A stretch of DNA of 23,932 nucleotides, from the NCBI GenBank assembly GCA_041488395.1, contig JBGPPE010000032.1, positions 1 to 23,932 on the forward strand, in the 5' to 3' direction. Source of the stretch: 39-52-133 sp041488395. Its GTDB lineage: Bacteria; Pseudomonadota; Gammaproteobacteria; Burkholderiales; Gallionellaceae. The number at the start of each line of letters is the position of its first letter. Within the stretch, counting starts at the first letter, position 1. Below, one piece after another: positions 1 through 6,830 of this stretch. The notes beneath the pieces were generated by a model. It made no database searches. It was given only the letters and a program-made list of their open reading frames with translations, and was not told the origin of the DNA. A program made the translations under genes and the position numbers.

Positions 1-120
1 CGCACTCGACTTGCCCGCATTGGAACGGCCGGCAAATGCCACCTCCTTGCCGCCATGCAGCGGCAGGGCATGCAGGTCATTGACGGTGGTAAAAAAGACC
101 GCGCGCGAAAAGAGTCCCAT
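1..120 (-). CDS. engB: EngB/YihA-type ribosome biogenesis GTPase, N-terminal 40 residues (partial)
   Basis: The gene starts with ATG at 118-120 and runs off the left edge, leaving 40 residues. They read as the EngB N-terminus: a short lead, then EVAFAGRSNAGKSS at about residues 26-39. GRSNAGKSS is the G1/P-loop of the TrmE-Era-EngA-EngB-Septin GTPase family in the form usual for EngB. The family acts in the cytoplasm in assembly of the large ribosomal subunit. The start lies 9 bases after the hemL stop, so it is probably the last visible gene of the thiD-thiE-hemL transcript. No strong Shine-Dalgarno is visible before the ATG, so translational coupling to hemL is possible. The remaining G motifs are outside the window. 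Confidence 0.85.
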   Translation of the reverse strand, partial: MGLFSRAVFFTTVNDLHALPLHGGKEVAFAGRSNAGKSSA

Positions 121-129
121 GTTTATTTG

Positions 130-1410
130 TTACCAGGCCGCAAAAATTTTATCGGCCGCAGCGATGGTCGCCGCGATGTCGGCCTCGCTGTGCGCAGCCG
201 ACACAAAACCCGCCTCAAAGGCAGACGGCGCCAGATAGACGCCCGCATCCAGCATGGCGTGGAAAAAGCGGTTGAACGCCTTGGCATCACATGCCATGAC
301 TTCGGTATAGCTGGTGGGAACCGCCGCACTGAAATACAGGCCGAACATGCCGCCTACGGATTGAGCGCAAAAGGTCACGCCATGCTTTTTGGCGCTGGCA
401 CTCAGGCCCTCGGTGAGCTGCTTGGCACGCTTTTCCAGATTTGCATAGAAGCCAGGCGCCTGCACCAGCTTGAGCGTGGCCATACCCGCCGCCACCGCGA
501 TCGGGTTACCCGACAGCGTGCCGGCCTGATACACCGGGCCCAGCGGAGCCAGGCACTGCATGATGTCGCGGCGCCCGCCAAACGCGGCGGCCGGCAAACC
601 ACCACCCATCACCTTGCCCAGCGTGGTCAGGTCCGGCTTGATGCCAAAGTAGCCTTGTGCGCCCTGCAGGCTGACGCGGAAACCGGTCATCACCTCGTCC
701 AGGATCAGCACCGCACCGTGCTCGCTGCACAGTTTGCGCATGGCAGCGAGAAACTCCGGCTTCGGCATAATCAGGTTCATATTGCCCGCCACCGGCTCCA
801 CGATCACCGCCGCCACCTCCTTGCCCATCTCGGCAAATGCGCGCTCTAGCCCAGCCACATCGTTGTAGTTCAGCACCGTGGTCAGCGCGGCAATTTCCGC
901 CGGCACACCGGACGAACTGGGCTGGCCGAAAGTCAGTGCGCCCGAACCGGCCTTCACCAGCAAGCCGTCCGAATGACCGTGGTAACAGCCCTCAAACTTG
1001 ATGATGCGGCTGCGCCCGGTAAAGCCGCGTGCCAGGCGTATCGCCGTCATGGTGGCTTCGGTGCCGGAGCTGACCAGGCGCACCATTTCCAGGCTGGGCA
1101 GCAACTGGGTCAACGTGGTGGCCATATCCAGCTCGGCTGCGGTAGGCGCGCCAAAGCCCAGCCCCTGTGCGGCAGCGTCCTGCACGGCCTTGACCACCTC
1201 GGCGTGGCAATGGCCAACGATCATTGGCCCCCACGAACCTACATAGTCAACATAGCGCTTGTCATCGGCATCCCACACATACGCACCTTGGCCGCGCTTG
1301 AAGAACAGCGGCGTGCCGCCTACCGACTTGAATGCGCGCACCGGCGAATTGACGCCGCCCGGAATCAGGCGCTGGGATTGTTCGAACAGTTCTTGATTGT
1401 GTGATGTCAT
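130..1410 (-). CDS. hemL: Glutamate-1-semialdehyde 2,1-aminomutase
   Basis: This 426-residue protein is full length for HemL, a PLP enzyme that converts glutamate-1-semialdehyde to 5-aminolevulinate in the C5 route to haem and other tetrapyrroles. It is a class-III-aminotransferase-fold protein. The N-terminal RLIPGGVNSPVRAF block, SSGTEA at 114-119 (phosphate binding), DEVMTGFR at 238-245 and TLGKVMGGGLP are all present; the last contains K266, the expected Schiff-base lysine. The ATG start at 1410 overlaps the thiE stop (ATGA, 4 bases), so translation is probably coupled to thiE. Assignment to HemL rather than another aminotransferase rests on the characteristic motifs and full-length agreement. 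Confidence 0.97.
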   Translation of the reverse strand: MTSHNQELFEQSQRLIPGGVNSPVRAFKSVGGTPLFFKRGQGAYVWDADDKRYVDYVGSWGPMIVGHCHAEVVKAVQDAAAQGLGFGAPTAAELDMATTLTQLLPSLEMVRLVSSGTEATMTAIRLARGFTGRSRIIKFEGCYHGHSDGLLVKAGSGALTFGQPSSSGVPAEIAALTTVLNYNDVAGLERAFAEMGKEVAAVIVEPVAGNMNLIMPKPEFLAAMRKLCSEHGAVLILDEVMTGFRVSLQGAQGYFGIKPDLTTLGKVMGGGLPAAAFGGRRDIMQCLAPLGPVYQAGTLSGNPIAVAAGMATLKLVQAPGFYANLEKRAKQLTEGLSASAKKHGVTFCAQSVGGMFGLYFSAAVPTSYTEVMACDAKAFNRFFHAMLDAGVYLAPSAFEAGFVSAAHSEADIAATIAAADKIFAAW

Positions 1411-2057
1411 GATGCTTTTGCCTGTGTAAAAAGTTTTGCAAAATCCTGCGCCGCCGCCCGAATGTCAGCGGCCTCAAACAGTGATGAAATGACGGCCAGC
1501 GCATCCGCGCCTGCTTGCACGAGGAGCGCGCCGTTGCCAGCCGTGATGCCGCCGATGGCTACCAGCGGCACCTCCAGCTCACGGCGTGCTGCCCGCAACA
1601 GCTCCGGCTGTGCCACCGCCGCTTCAGGCTTGACGCTGGAAGAATAAAAAGCACCAAACGCCACGTAATCCGCGCCGGCGCGCACGGCTTCCTGCGCCAG
1701 TGGCAACTGGTTGTAGCAAGACGCCCCGATCAGCCTGTTCTCGCCCAGTAGCGCCCGCGCTGCCGCAATCTCGCCGTCCGCCGCACCCAGGTGCACGCCA
1801 TCTGCGTCCACCGCAACGGCGAGTTGCGCATCATCGTTGACGATGTAGGTCACACCAAATTCACGCGTCAGCGCGCGCAGTGTTTGCGCCTGCGTCAGGC
1901 GCAAACCGGCATCAGCCAACTTGCTGCGATACTGCAACACCCGCGCTCCGCCCTCTATAGCCTCGCGTGCGCGACGCTGCAAATCGGCGCTATCAGCACA
2001 TTCCGGAGTAATTGCGTACAGACCGTTAATGACGAGTCTTGGATTCACTCTCGTCAT
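1407..2057 (-). CDS. thiE: Thiamine-phosphate synthase
   Basis: ThiE joins HMP pyrophosphate and thiazole phosphate to make thiamine phosphate in the cytoplasm. The TIM-barrel signature appears in order: GLYAITPE near the N-terminus, LQYRSK, YIVNDD, DGVHLGAAD, LIGASCYN, DYVAFGAFYSSSVKP and VAIGGIT. The start is uncertain. ATG at 2057 is used here (216 residues, with AGAGG just upstream), but ATG at 2069 and GTG at 2048 are also open. With any of them thiE begins inside the 3' end of thiD, overlapping by roughly 20-45 bases, and it ends overlapping hemL by 4 bases. That argues for one thiD-thiE-hemL transcript with coupled translation. Confidence 0.94.
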   Translation of the reverse strand: MTRVNPRLVINGLYAITPECADSADLQRRAREAIEGGARVLQYRSKLADAGLRLTQAQTLRALTREFGVTYIVNDDAQLAVAVDADGVHLGAADGEIAAARALLGENRLIGASCYNQLPLAQEAVRAGADYVAFGAFYSSSVKPEAAVAQPELLRAARRELEVPLVAIGGITAGNGALLVQAGADALAVISSLFEAADIRAAAQDFAKLFTQAKAS

Positions 2058-2883
2058 CTTCCTCTTCATCCCGCGCCCAGAACAAACGATCCGGAATATG
2101 CTGGCCCATGCCGGGGCGGAAGCCGTATTTCAGCGCTTCCCAGGTATATTCCTGGGCTTCGCGTACCGCCTCTTCCATCGGCAAGCCATTCGCCAGCAAT
2201 GCGGCAATGGCCGAGGCCAGCGTGCAGCCGGAACCATGATAGATGCCGGGCAGGCGCGGCCAGTTGTCGCTGCGCAGCAAGCCGCGCTCGCCATACAGCG
2301 TGTTGATGACCTTGGGCGTATTTTCGTGGGTGCCGGTAATCAGCACGTACTCACTGCCCAGCTGAATGATGCGCTTGGCGCACTCCTCCAGGCTGGGATT
2401 CTCATCATCGTTTTCATCTTCCTGGATCAGGCGCCGCGCTTCCATGCTGTTCGGCGTCAGGATAGTCGTTTGCGGTAGCAGCAACTCGCGCAGTGCCACC
2501 AGCATGTCTTCATTGGCCAGCTCATCGCCACGACCCGAGCTCAGCACGGGGTCAAATACCAGTGGCACGTCCGGGTAGTCCGAGATGATCTCGGCGATAG
2601 CCGAAATGTTGTCCACGCTGCCCAACAGCCCAATCTTGAATGCCGCCACCGGCATGTCTTCCAACACGGTGCGCGCCTGGTCGATCACCCATTCGGCATC
2701 TACCGGCTGCACATCGTCGACACCACTGCTGTCCTGCACGGTAATCGCCGTCACCACGGAAAGCGGGTGACAGCCCATGCTGGCGATGGTCAGGATGTCG
2801 GCCTGGATGCCTGCGCCGCCGCTGGGGTCAGTCGCGGCAAAGGTCATCACAATGGGAGGGATATCGGGCGTATTGGCTGACAT
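2026..2883 (-). CDS. thiD: Hydroxymethylpyrimidine/phosphomethylpyrimidine kinase
   Basis: This 285-residue ribokinase-fold enzyme phosphorylates HMP to HMP-P and HMP-PP, the pyrimidine substrate of ThiE. Visible motifs are FAATDPSGGAGIQAD near residues 15-29 (substrate site), FDPVLSSGRG, TPNSMEARRL, and YHGSGCTLASAIAA, the anion-hole/catalytic-cysteine region. Two acidic patches stand out: EDENDDEN in mid-protein and a C-terminal tail EEEDDESESK. The tail is encoded in the stretch shared with the thiE start, so it may exist partly because of the overlapping reading frame. The gene is first in the cluster and faces the rubredoxin gene across 51 bases. Confidence 0.94.
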   Translation of the reverse strand: MSANTPDIPPIVMTFAATDPSGGAGIQADILTIASMGCHPLSVVTAITVQDSSGVDDVQPVDAEWVIDQARTVLEDMPVAAFKIGLLGSVDNISAIAEIISDYPDVPLVFDPVLSSGRGDELANEDMLVALRELLLPQTTILTPNSMEARRLIQEDENDDENPSLEECAKRIIQLGSEYVLITGTHENTPKVINTLYGERGLLRSDNWPRLPGIYHGSGCTLASAIAALLANGLPMEEAVREAQEYTWEALKYGFRPGMGQHIPDRLFWARDEEEDDESESKTRH

Positions 2884-2934
2884 CGTTGTAAAATAGGCGG
2901 TCTTAAAGGCTGCATTTTAACTTAAATCTCCCCC
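2884..2934. promoter_or_regulatory. Divergent thiD / rubredoxin intergenic region, AT-rich boxes
   Basis: These 51 bases must hold or adjoin the start signals for two divergent units. On the plus strand TAAAAT at 2889-2894 could be a -10 box about 40 bases before the rubredoxin start, but no convincing -35 sits at the right spacing. On the minus strand TTAAAAT around 2914-2920 is a similar candidate for thiD. No TPP (THI) riboswitch-like conserved sequence is visible, and the region is too short for one. Promoter calls are weak inference. Confidence 0.3.
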
Positions 2935-3132
2935 ATGGTCCCTACAACAAACTCAATGCCCGGCGAATACAAAACCTATATGTGCCTGATTTGCGGCTGG
3001 CTCTACAACGAAGCCGCCGGCGCGCCTGACGATGGCATTCCGGCTGGCACCCGCTGGGAGGACGTGCCAGTCAACTGGACCTGCCCGGAGTGTGGTGCGC
3101 GCAAGGAAGATTTCGAGATGGTGGTGATCTGA
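2935..3132 (+). CDS. Rubredoxin
   Basis: A small one-iron electron-transfer protein of 65 residues. The iron ligands are two CxxC knuckles: C17/C20 in MCLICGWLY and C50/C53 in WTCPECGA, followed by the usual KEDFEMV end. A second ATG at 2956 would give 58 residues, closer to the usual 52-58; neither start has a clear Shine-Dalgarno. The core is intact and complete. The redox partner cannot be identified from the sequence. The gene overlaps the glyoxalase gene by one base (TGATG), so the two are probably co-transcribed. Functional coupling between them is unproven. Confidence 0.95.
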   Translation: MVPTTNSMPGEYKTYMCLICGWLYNEAAGAPDDGIPAGTRWEDVPVNWTCPECGARKEDFEMVVI

Positions 3133-3518
3133 TGCGCATCCTGCACACCATGCTGCGCGTGGGCGATCTGGATAAGTCCATTGCCTTCTACACCGAAGTA
3201 CTGGGCATGAAGCTGTTGCGCCGCAATGACTATCCGGCCGGCAAATTTACTCTCGCCTTTCTTGGTTATCAGGAGGAGAAGGATAGCGCCGTCATTGAGC
3301 TGACCCATAACTGGGGCGTCGACTCTTACGAGCTTGGCACAGCCTATGGCCACATCGCCATCGAAGTTGATGATGCTTACCATGCCTGTGAGCTGGTGAA
3401 ACAACGTGGTGGCAAGGTTATCCGCGAAGCCGGGACTATGCAGGGTAGCACCACGGTGCTGGCCTTCATCGAAGACCCGGATGGCTATAAGATTGAGTTT
3501 ATTCAGAAGAAAATTTAG
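3132..3518 (+). CDS. gloA: Lactoylglutathione lyase (glyoxalase I)
   Basis: GloA isomerises the methylglyoxal-glutathione hemithioacetal to S-lactoylglutathione in the cytoplasm. The start is the ATG overlapping the rubredoxin stop, giving 128 residues, usual for bacterial GloA; a longer upstream reading would run inside rubredoxin and is rejected. The metal ligands fall at H5, E56, H74 and E122, the positions known in the E. coli enzyme. The vicinal-oxygen-chelate repeats are recognisable (MLRVGDLDKSIAFYTEVLGM, and GHIAIEVDD to EDPDGYKIEFI). The short form without the eukaryotic insertion suggests the nickel/cobalt-activated class; this follows from family knowledge. Confidence 0.95.
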   Translation: MRILHTMLRVGDLDKSIAFYTEVLGMKLLRRNDYPAGKFTLAFLGYQEEKDSAVIELTHNWGVDSYELGTAYGHIAIEVDDAYHACELVKQRGGKVIREAGTMQGSTTVLAFIEDPDGYKIEFIQKKI

Positions 3519-3654
3519 GATCAGGTACGGCGTAATAGCCATCGGCATTATGCTGTTTGTCTCCAACGCCTGAATTTCAAAACGGGCGACCCCCGACGGT
3601 GTTGCTAATTAAAACCAGGCAAGCGATACATACGCTGTCGCAAACCAGGCGCTA
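3519..3654. other. Convergent intergenic gap between gloA and rsmA
   Basis: 136 bases between two convergent stops. There is a weak bulged stem-loop near 3627-3647 (GCGA..CA pairing with TGTCGC) and the word AACCAGGC appears twice (about 3614 and 3643). Neither stem is followed by a clear T-run, so no rho-independent terminator is called. No open frame here has coding support. Confidence 0.4.
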
Positions 3655-4422
3655 CTACTTCTCTGCCAGATAATTCGCAATCCGCGCAAACTCCGCCACA
3701 CCCAGATTCTCCGCGCGCAACTGCGCATCAATCCCCAACTGCTCGAAATCCGCCTCATTCAAGTAAGCCTTCAGCGTATTACGCAAAGTCTTGCGCCGTT
3801 GCCCAAACGCCGTGCCCACAATCTCGGCAAAGCGCTTCTCGTCGCGTACCATGACCTCTTTTGCCGGCAGCGGGATCATGCGCACGATGGCCGAATCCAC
3901 TTTGGGTGCAGGCCGGAACGACTCGGGCGGCACATCCAGCAGCTTCTCCATGTAGAAGCGGTACTGCAGCATGACGGACAGACGCCCATAGGCCGCGGTG
4001 GAAGGTTCCGCCACCATGCGCTCGACCACTTCGTTCTGCAGCATGAAGTGCATGTCGGTGATGCGCTCGGCGTAGGCCGAGAAGTGGAACAGCAGCGGCG
4101 AGGAGATGTTGTAGGGCAGGTTGCCGACGATGCGCAGCGGCGTTGGCAGCTCGGCGAAATCGAACTTCAGCGCATCACCCGCGTGGATCACCAGCTTGTC
4201 CTGCGGGTAGTCTTTCTTCAGGCGCTCGATGATGTCGCGGTCGATCTCCACCACGTGCAGCAGCTTGAGTGACTTCAGCAGCGGGCGCGTCAACGCACCC
4301 AGGCCGGGGCCAATTTCCACCATGTTGTCATCGGGCATCGGACGGATAACGCTGATGATGTCGGCGATGATCTGCTCATCGACCAAAAAATTTTGTCCAA
4401 AGCGTTTCCGGGCCTTATGCAT
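3655..4422 (-). CDS. rsmA: 16S rRNA (adenine1518-N6/adenine1519-N6)-dimethyltransferase
   Basis: RsmA (KsgA) dimethylates two adjacent adenines in the helix 45 loop of 16S rRNA late in 30S assembly. The 255-residue length is normal. Visible are RKRFGQNFLVD at 5-15, the SAM-binding motif VEIGPGLGALT at 35-45, the acidic VVEIDRD at 57-63, and the catalytic NLPYNISSPL at 101-110 (NLPY as in N6-adenine methyltransferases). The ATG at 4420-4422 has the strong Shine-Dalgarno AAGGAG a few bases upstream. Both lie in the loop of a 12-bp stem (4400-4446), described separately. The gene follows pdxA after 87 structured bases. The E. coli apaG/apaH continuation of this operon is absent. Confidence 0.97.
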   Translation of the reverse strand: MHKARKRFGQNFLVDEQIIADIISVIRPMPDDNMVEIGPGLGALTRPLLKSLKLLHVVEIDRDIIERLKKDYPQDKLVIHAGDALKFDFAELPTPLRIVGNLPYNISSPLLFHFSAYAERITDMHFMLQNEVVERMVAEPSTAAYGRLSVMLQYRFYMEKLLDVPPESFRPAPKVDSAIVRMIPLPAKEVMVRDEKRFAEIVGTAFGQRRKTLRNTLKAYLNEADFEQLGIDAQLRAENLGVAEFARIANYLAEK

Positions 4423-4446
4423 GATTTTCTCCTTCCGGAAACGCTT
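4400..4446 (-). promoter_or_regulatory. 12-bp stem-loop presenting the rsmA ribosome binding site and start codon
   Basis: AAGCGTTTCCGG at 4400-4411 is the exact reverse complement of CCGGAAACGCTT at 4435-4446. The 23-base loop (4412-4434) contains, on the mRNA strand, AAGGAG and then the AUG at 4422-4420. The downstream arm is inside codons 4-8 of rsmA. A perfect 12-bp stem framing a translation start is unlikely by chance and suggests translational control or an RNA processing site. The inverted repeat is seen directly; the function is inference. Confidence 0.65.
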
Positions 4447-4456
4447 CAGTGAAGGC

Positions 4457-4498
4457 TAACTTGTGCAGTTTGCAAGTTATGCCGCAGCTAAAGCGGCA
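4457..4498 (-). promoter_or_regulatory. Two back-to-back stem-loops in the pdxA-rsmA leader
   Basis: Two hairpins abut without a spacer: TAACTTG (4457-4463) pairs with CAAGTTA (4473-4479), and TGCCGC (4480-4485) pairs with GCGGCA (4493-4498) around a 7-base loop. Neither is followed by a T-run on either strand, so they are not typical terminators. With the 4400-4446 stem they make the whole 87-base pdxA-rsmA interval highly structured. They could stack coaxially, stabilise a processed rsmA mRNA, or be an RNase III site. Confidence 0.45.
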
Positions 4499-4509
4499 GG
4501 CTTTGTGCA

Positions 4510-5508
4510 TCATGATTTGCGCTCGTGTTCTGCCATCAGCAAGGCGGTGTGGATCGCCTCCAGCAGGCTGCCCACTTCGGCACGTCCGGTGCCGGCCAGA
4601 TCCAGCGCGGTACCATGATCAACCGAGGTGCGGATGATGGGCAGGCCCAGGGTAATGTTGACGCCTGCGCCGAAGCTGGCGTGCTTGAGCACCGGCAGAC
4701 CCTGGTCGTGATACATCGCCAGCACCGCGTCGCATTCCTTCAATCGGTGCTGCGCGAACAGAGTGTCCGCCGGCAGCGGCGCGCTCACGTTCATGCCCTG
4801 CGCACGCAGCTTGTCCAGCACCGGGACCATGATGTCGAGCTCTTCGCGGCCCAGGTAGCCGCCTTCGCCGGCATGTGGATTGAGCCCGGCCACCAGGATG
4901 CGCGGCCGCGCAATGCCGAAGCGGCGCTGCAGGTCGCGCTGCATGATGGTCAGCACGCTTTCCAGCAGCTCGGCGGTGATGGCATCGGCCACCTCGCGCA
5001 GCGGCAGATGGGTGGTGGCCAGCGCCACGCGCATGCCGCCGCCGGCCAGCATCATCACCACCAGCGGTGTGTGGCTCTGCTCGGCGAGGAATTCGGTGTG
5101 GCCGCTAAAAGGAATGCCCGCATCGTTGATTACGCCCTTGTGCACCGGGGCGGTAACCATGGCGGCAAATTCGCCCGACTGGCAGCCTTGTAACGCACGA
5201 CTGAGCAGGTTCAGCACATACTGGCTATTGGCCGGATTCAGTTTTCCCGCTTCTGCCGCCTGTGCCAGTGGCATATCGAGTACGCACAAATAACCTGCGG
5301 GGAGGTGCTGGATATTTTGCGGATCATAATCGTGCAGTTGCAGTGCAACACCCAGTTGTTGCGCACGCTGTTGCAACAGCCGCTTGTCGGCCAGCACGAC
5401 ACAGGGCGCAGCGAGCTTCTGCCTGGCCAGTTGCAGGCACAGATCGGGGCCGATGCCGGCCGGTTCGCCGGAGGTGATGGCCAGCACGGGCTGTGTGGGC
5501 TGCGCCAT
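4510..5508 (-). CDS. pdxA: 4-hydroxythreonine-4-phosphate dehydrogenase
   Basis: PdxA oxidises 4-phosphohydroxy-threonine with NAD(P) to the amino-ketone used by PdxJ in pyridoxal phosphate synthesis. From the ATG at 5508 the protein has 332 residues, near the family norm; a GTG directly before it (5511) is an alternative. Motifs are ITSGEPAGIGPD at 11-22, SGHTEFLAEQ, and the three metal-binding histidines H167 (ATTHLPL), H212 (LNPHAGEGG) and H267 (MYHDQGLPVLK), matching the known ligand set in order. The start sits 3 bases after the surA stop (TAG GTG ATG), so translation is probably coupled. Confidence 0.96.
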   Translation of the reverse strand: MAQPTQPVLAITSGEPAGIGPDLCLQLARQKLAAPCVVLADKRLLQQRAQQLGVALQLHDYDPQNIQHLPAGYLCVLDMPLAQAAEAGKLNPANSQYVLNLLSRALQGCQSGEFAAMVTAPVHKGVINDAGIPFSGHTEFLAEQSHTPLVVMMLAGGGMRVALATTHLPLREVADAITAELLESVLTIMQRDLQRRFGIARPRILVAGLNPHAGEGGYLGREELDIMVPVLDKLRAQGMNVSAPLPADTLFAQHRLKECDAVLAMYHDQGLPVLKHASFGAGVNITLGLPIIRTSVDHGTALDLAGTGRAEVGSLLEAIHTALLMAEHERKS

Positions 5509-5511
5509 CAC

Positions 5512-6810
5512 CTAGTTGCGATACTCGACAAAGGCACGGTCGCGCAGCTGGCGCAGCCAGTCCTGGTAGGCCTCATCGGATTTAAACGCACGTATCGCCA
5601 TTACCGCGCGCTGCCGCTTCTGTTCGGCGGTGACATCGGCATTGCGCCGCTCCAGCACCTGGATCAGGTGCCAGCCAAAATCGGTCTGCACCAGCCCGCT
5701 CATCTCGCCCGGCTGCAAGGCATTCATCGCCTTCTCGAACTCCGGCACAAATGTGCCAGGCGAGGCCCAGCCCAGGTCGCCGCCTTGCGCAGCACTGCCG
5801 TCTTCGGAATACAGCTTGGCCTGATCGGCAAAACTTGCGCCCCCCTCGATGCGTGTCTTGATCTCCGCTAGGCGGCTCTTTGCCTCGCTCTCGGACACCA
5901 GCTCGCTGGTCTTGATCAGAATGTGGCGCGCATGCGTCTGGGTAATCACCACCGGCACATCCGTGCTGCGCCGGTTAAGCAGTTTAAGAATATGAAATGC
6001 GTTGGGGCTGCGCAATATGGGGCTGATTTCCCCTGGCTTCATTTGCTGCAAGGCATCCAGGAAAAGTGCCGGGATGCGGTCTGCTGGACGCCAACCGAGG
6101 TTGCCGCCCTGCAGCGCGTCCTGGGCGTCAGAGAAGCCGGCGGCAACCTGGGCAAACTTGCTGCCACTGCGCAATTGTGCCTGCGCCTGTTCGGCACGCC
6201 GCTTGATTGATTGTATCTTGTCAGCACTGGCCTGCTCGGGCACCAGCAGCAATATATGCGCCAGCTCCAGCTCTTCACCCTTGCCTGCCTGTTTGGACTG
6301 GGTCAGCAGATAGTTTTCGATTTCGCTGTCGCTCACCACCATCTTGCTGTCCACCTCGCGTTCGCGCAGGCGGGATGAAATAATTTCGCTGCGTATTTCC
6401 TCACGGAATTTCTTGAAATCGACCCCGTCCTTGACCAGTTTGGCGCGAAACTCTGCCAGAGAAGCAAAATTGTTCTGCTGCGCAATCCGCCCCAGCGCCT
6501 TGTCCAGCTGCACATCGTCGACCCGCACGCCGGTCTCCTTGGCATACTGCAGCTGCAGCAGCTCCATGATCATGCGCTCCAGCACCTGCTTCTCCAGCTC
6601 CGCCGCTGCGGGTAGCGACGTGCCCTGTTTCTTCAGCTGCTGCTTTACCGTATCGAGACGCTCATCCAGCTCATGCCTGGTAATCACATCGTCATTGACC
6701 ACCACCACGATGCGATCTATTTCCTGGCCGCTTGTTTTATCAGCCGCCTGCACTGCAGCCAGGCCGAGCCAGCACAAAAGCAGCGCCTGTACCATCTTGT
6801 TACGCAACAT
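5512..6810 (-). CDS. surA: Periplasmic chaperone / peptidyl-prolyl isomerase SurA
   Basis: SurA escorts unfolded outer-membrane proteins through the periplasm; LptD is one of its known clients and its gene lies 20 bases upstream. The 432-residue protein has a signal peptide (residues 1-22, ending VQA-AD), an N-terminal chaperone domain (about 28-170) with RIVVVVNDDVITRHELDERL, and two parvulin domains: P1 about 181-280 (ELAHILLLVP) and P2 about 291-400 (THARHILIKTSE, GGDLGWASPGTFVPEFEKAM, VQTDFGWHLIQVLER). A short helical C-terminus (DWLRQLRDRAFVEYRN) completes the normal SurA arrangement. Nothing is missing. Confidence 0.97.
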   Translation of the reverse strand: MLRNKMVQALLLCWLGLAAVQAADKTSGQEIDRIVVVVNDDVITRHELDERLDTVKQQLKKQGTSLPAAAELEKQVLERMIMELLQLQYAKETGVRVDDVQLDKALGRIAQQNNFASLAEFRAKLVKDGVDFKKFREEIRSEIISSRLREREVDSKMVVSDSEIENYLLTQSKQAGKGEELELAHILLLVPEQASADKIQSIKRRAEQAQAQLRSGSKFAQVAAGFSDAQDALQGGNLGWRPADRIPALFLDALQQMKPGEISPILRSPNAFHILKLLNRRSTDVPVVITQTHARHILIKTSELVSESEAKSRLAEIKTRIEGGASFADQAKLYSEDGSAAQGGDLGWASPGTFVPEFEKAMNALQPGEMSGLVQTDFGWHLIQVLERRNADVTAEQKRQRAVMAIRAFKSDEAYQDWLRQLRDRAFVEYRN

Positions 6811-6830
6811 AGTTACTTTCCATTTTCGGG

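Noticed and set aside
55..849. 264-codon plus-strand frame opposite engB and hemL
   Set aside because: Shadow frame rich in Arg/His; hemL is complete on the other strand.
2884..2934. TPP riboswitch upstream of thiD
   Set aside because: Only 51 bases are available and no THI-box-like conserved sequence is visible.
3003..3566. 187-codon minus-strand frame opposite rubredoxin and gloA
   Set aside because: It covers two genes with confirmed metal-ligand sets on the other strand; no family features were visible in it.
3627..3647. Possible terminator between gloA and rsmA
   Set aside because: The stem is short and bulged and no T-run follows on either strand.
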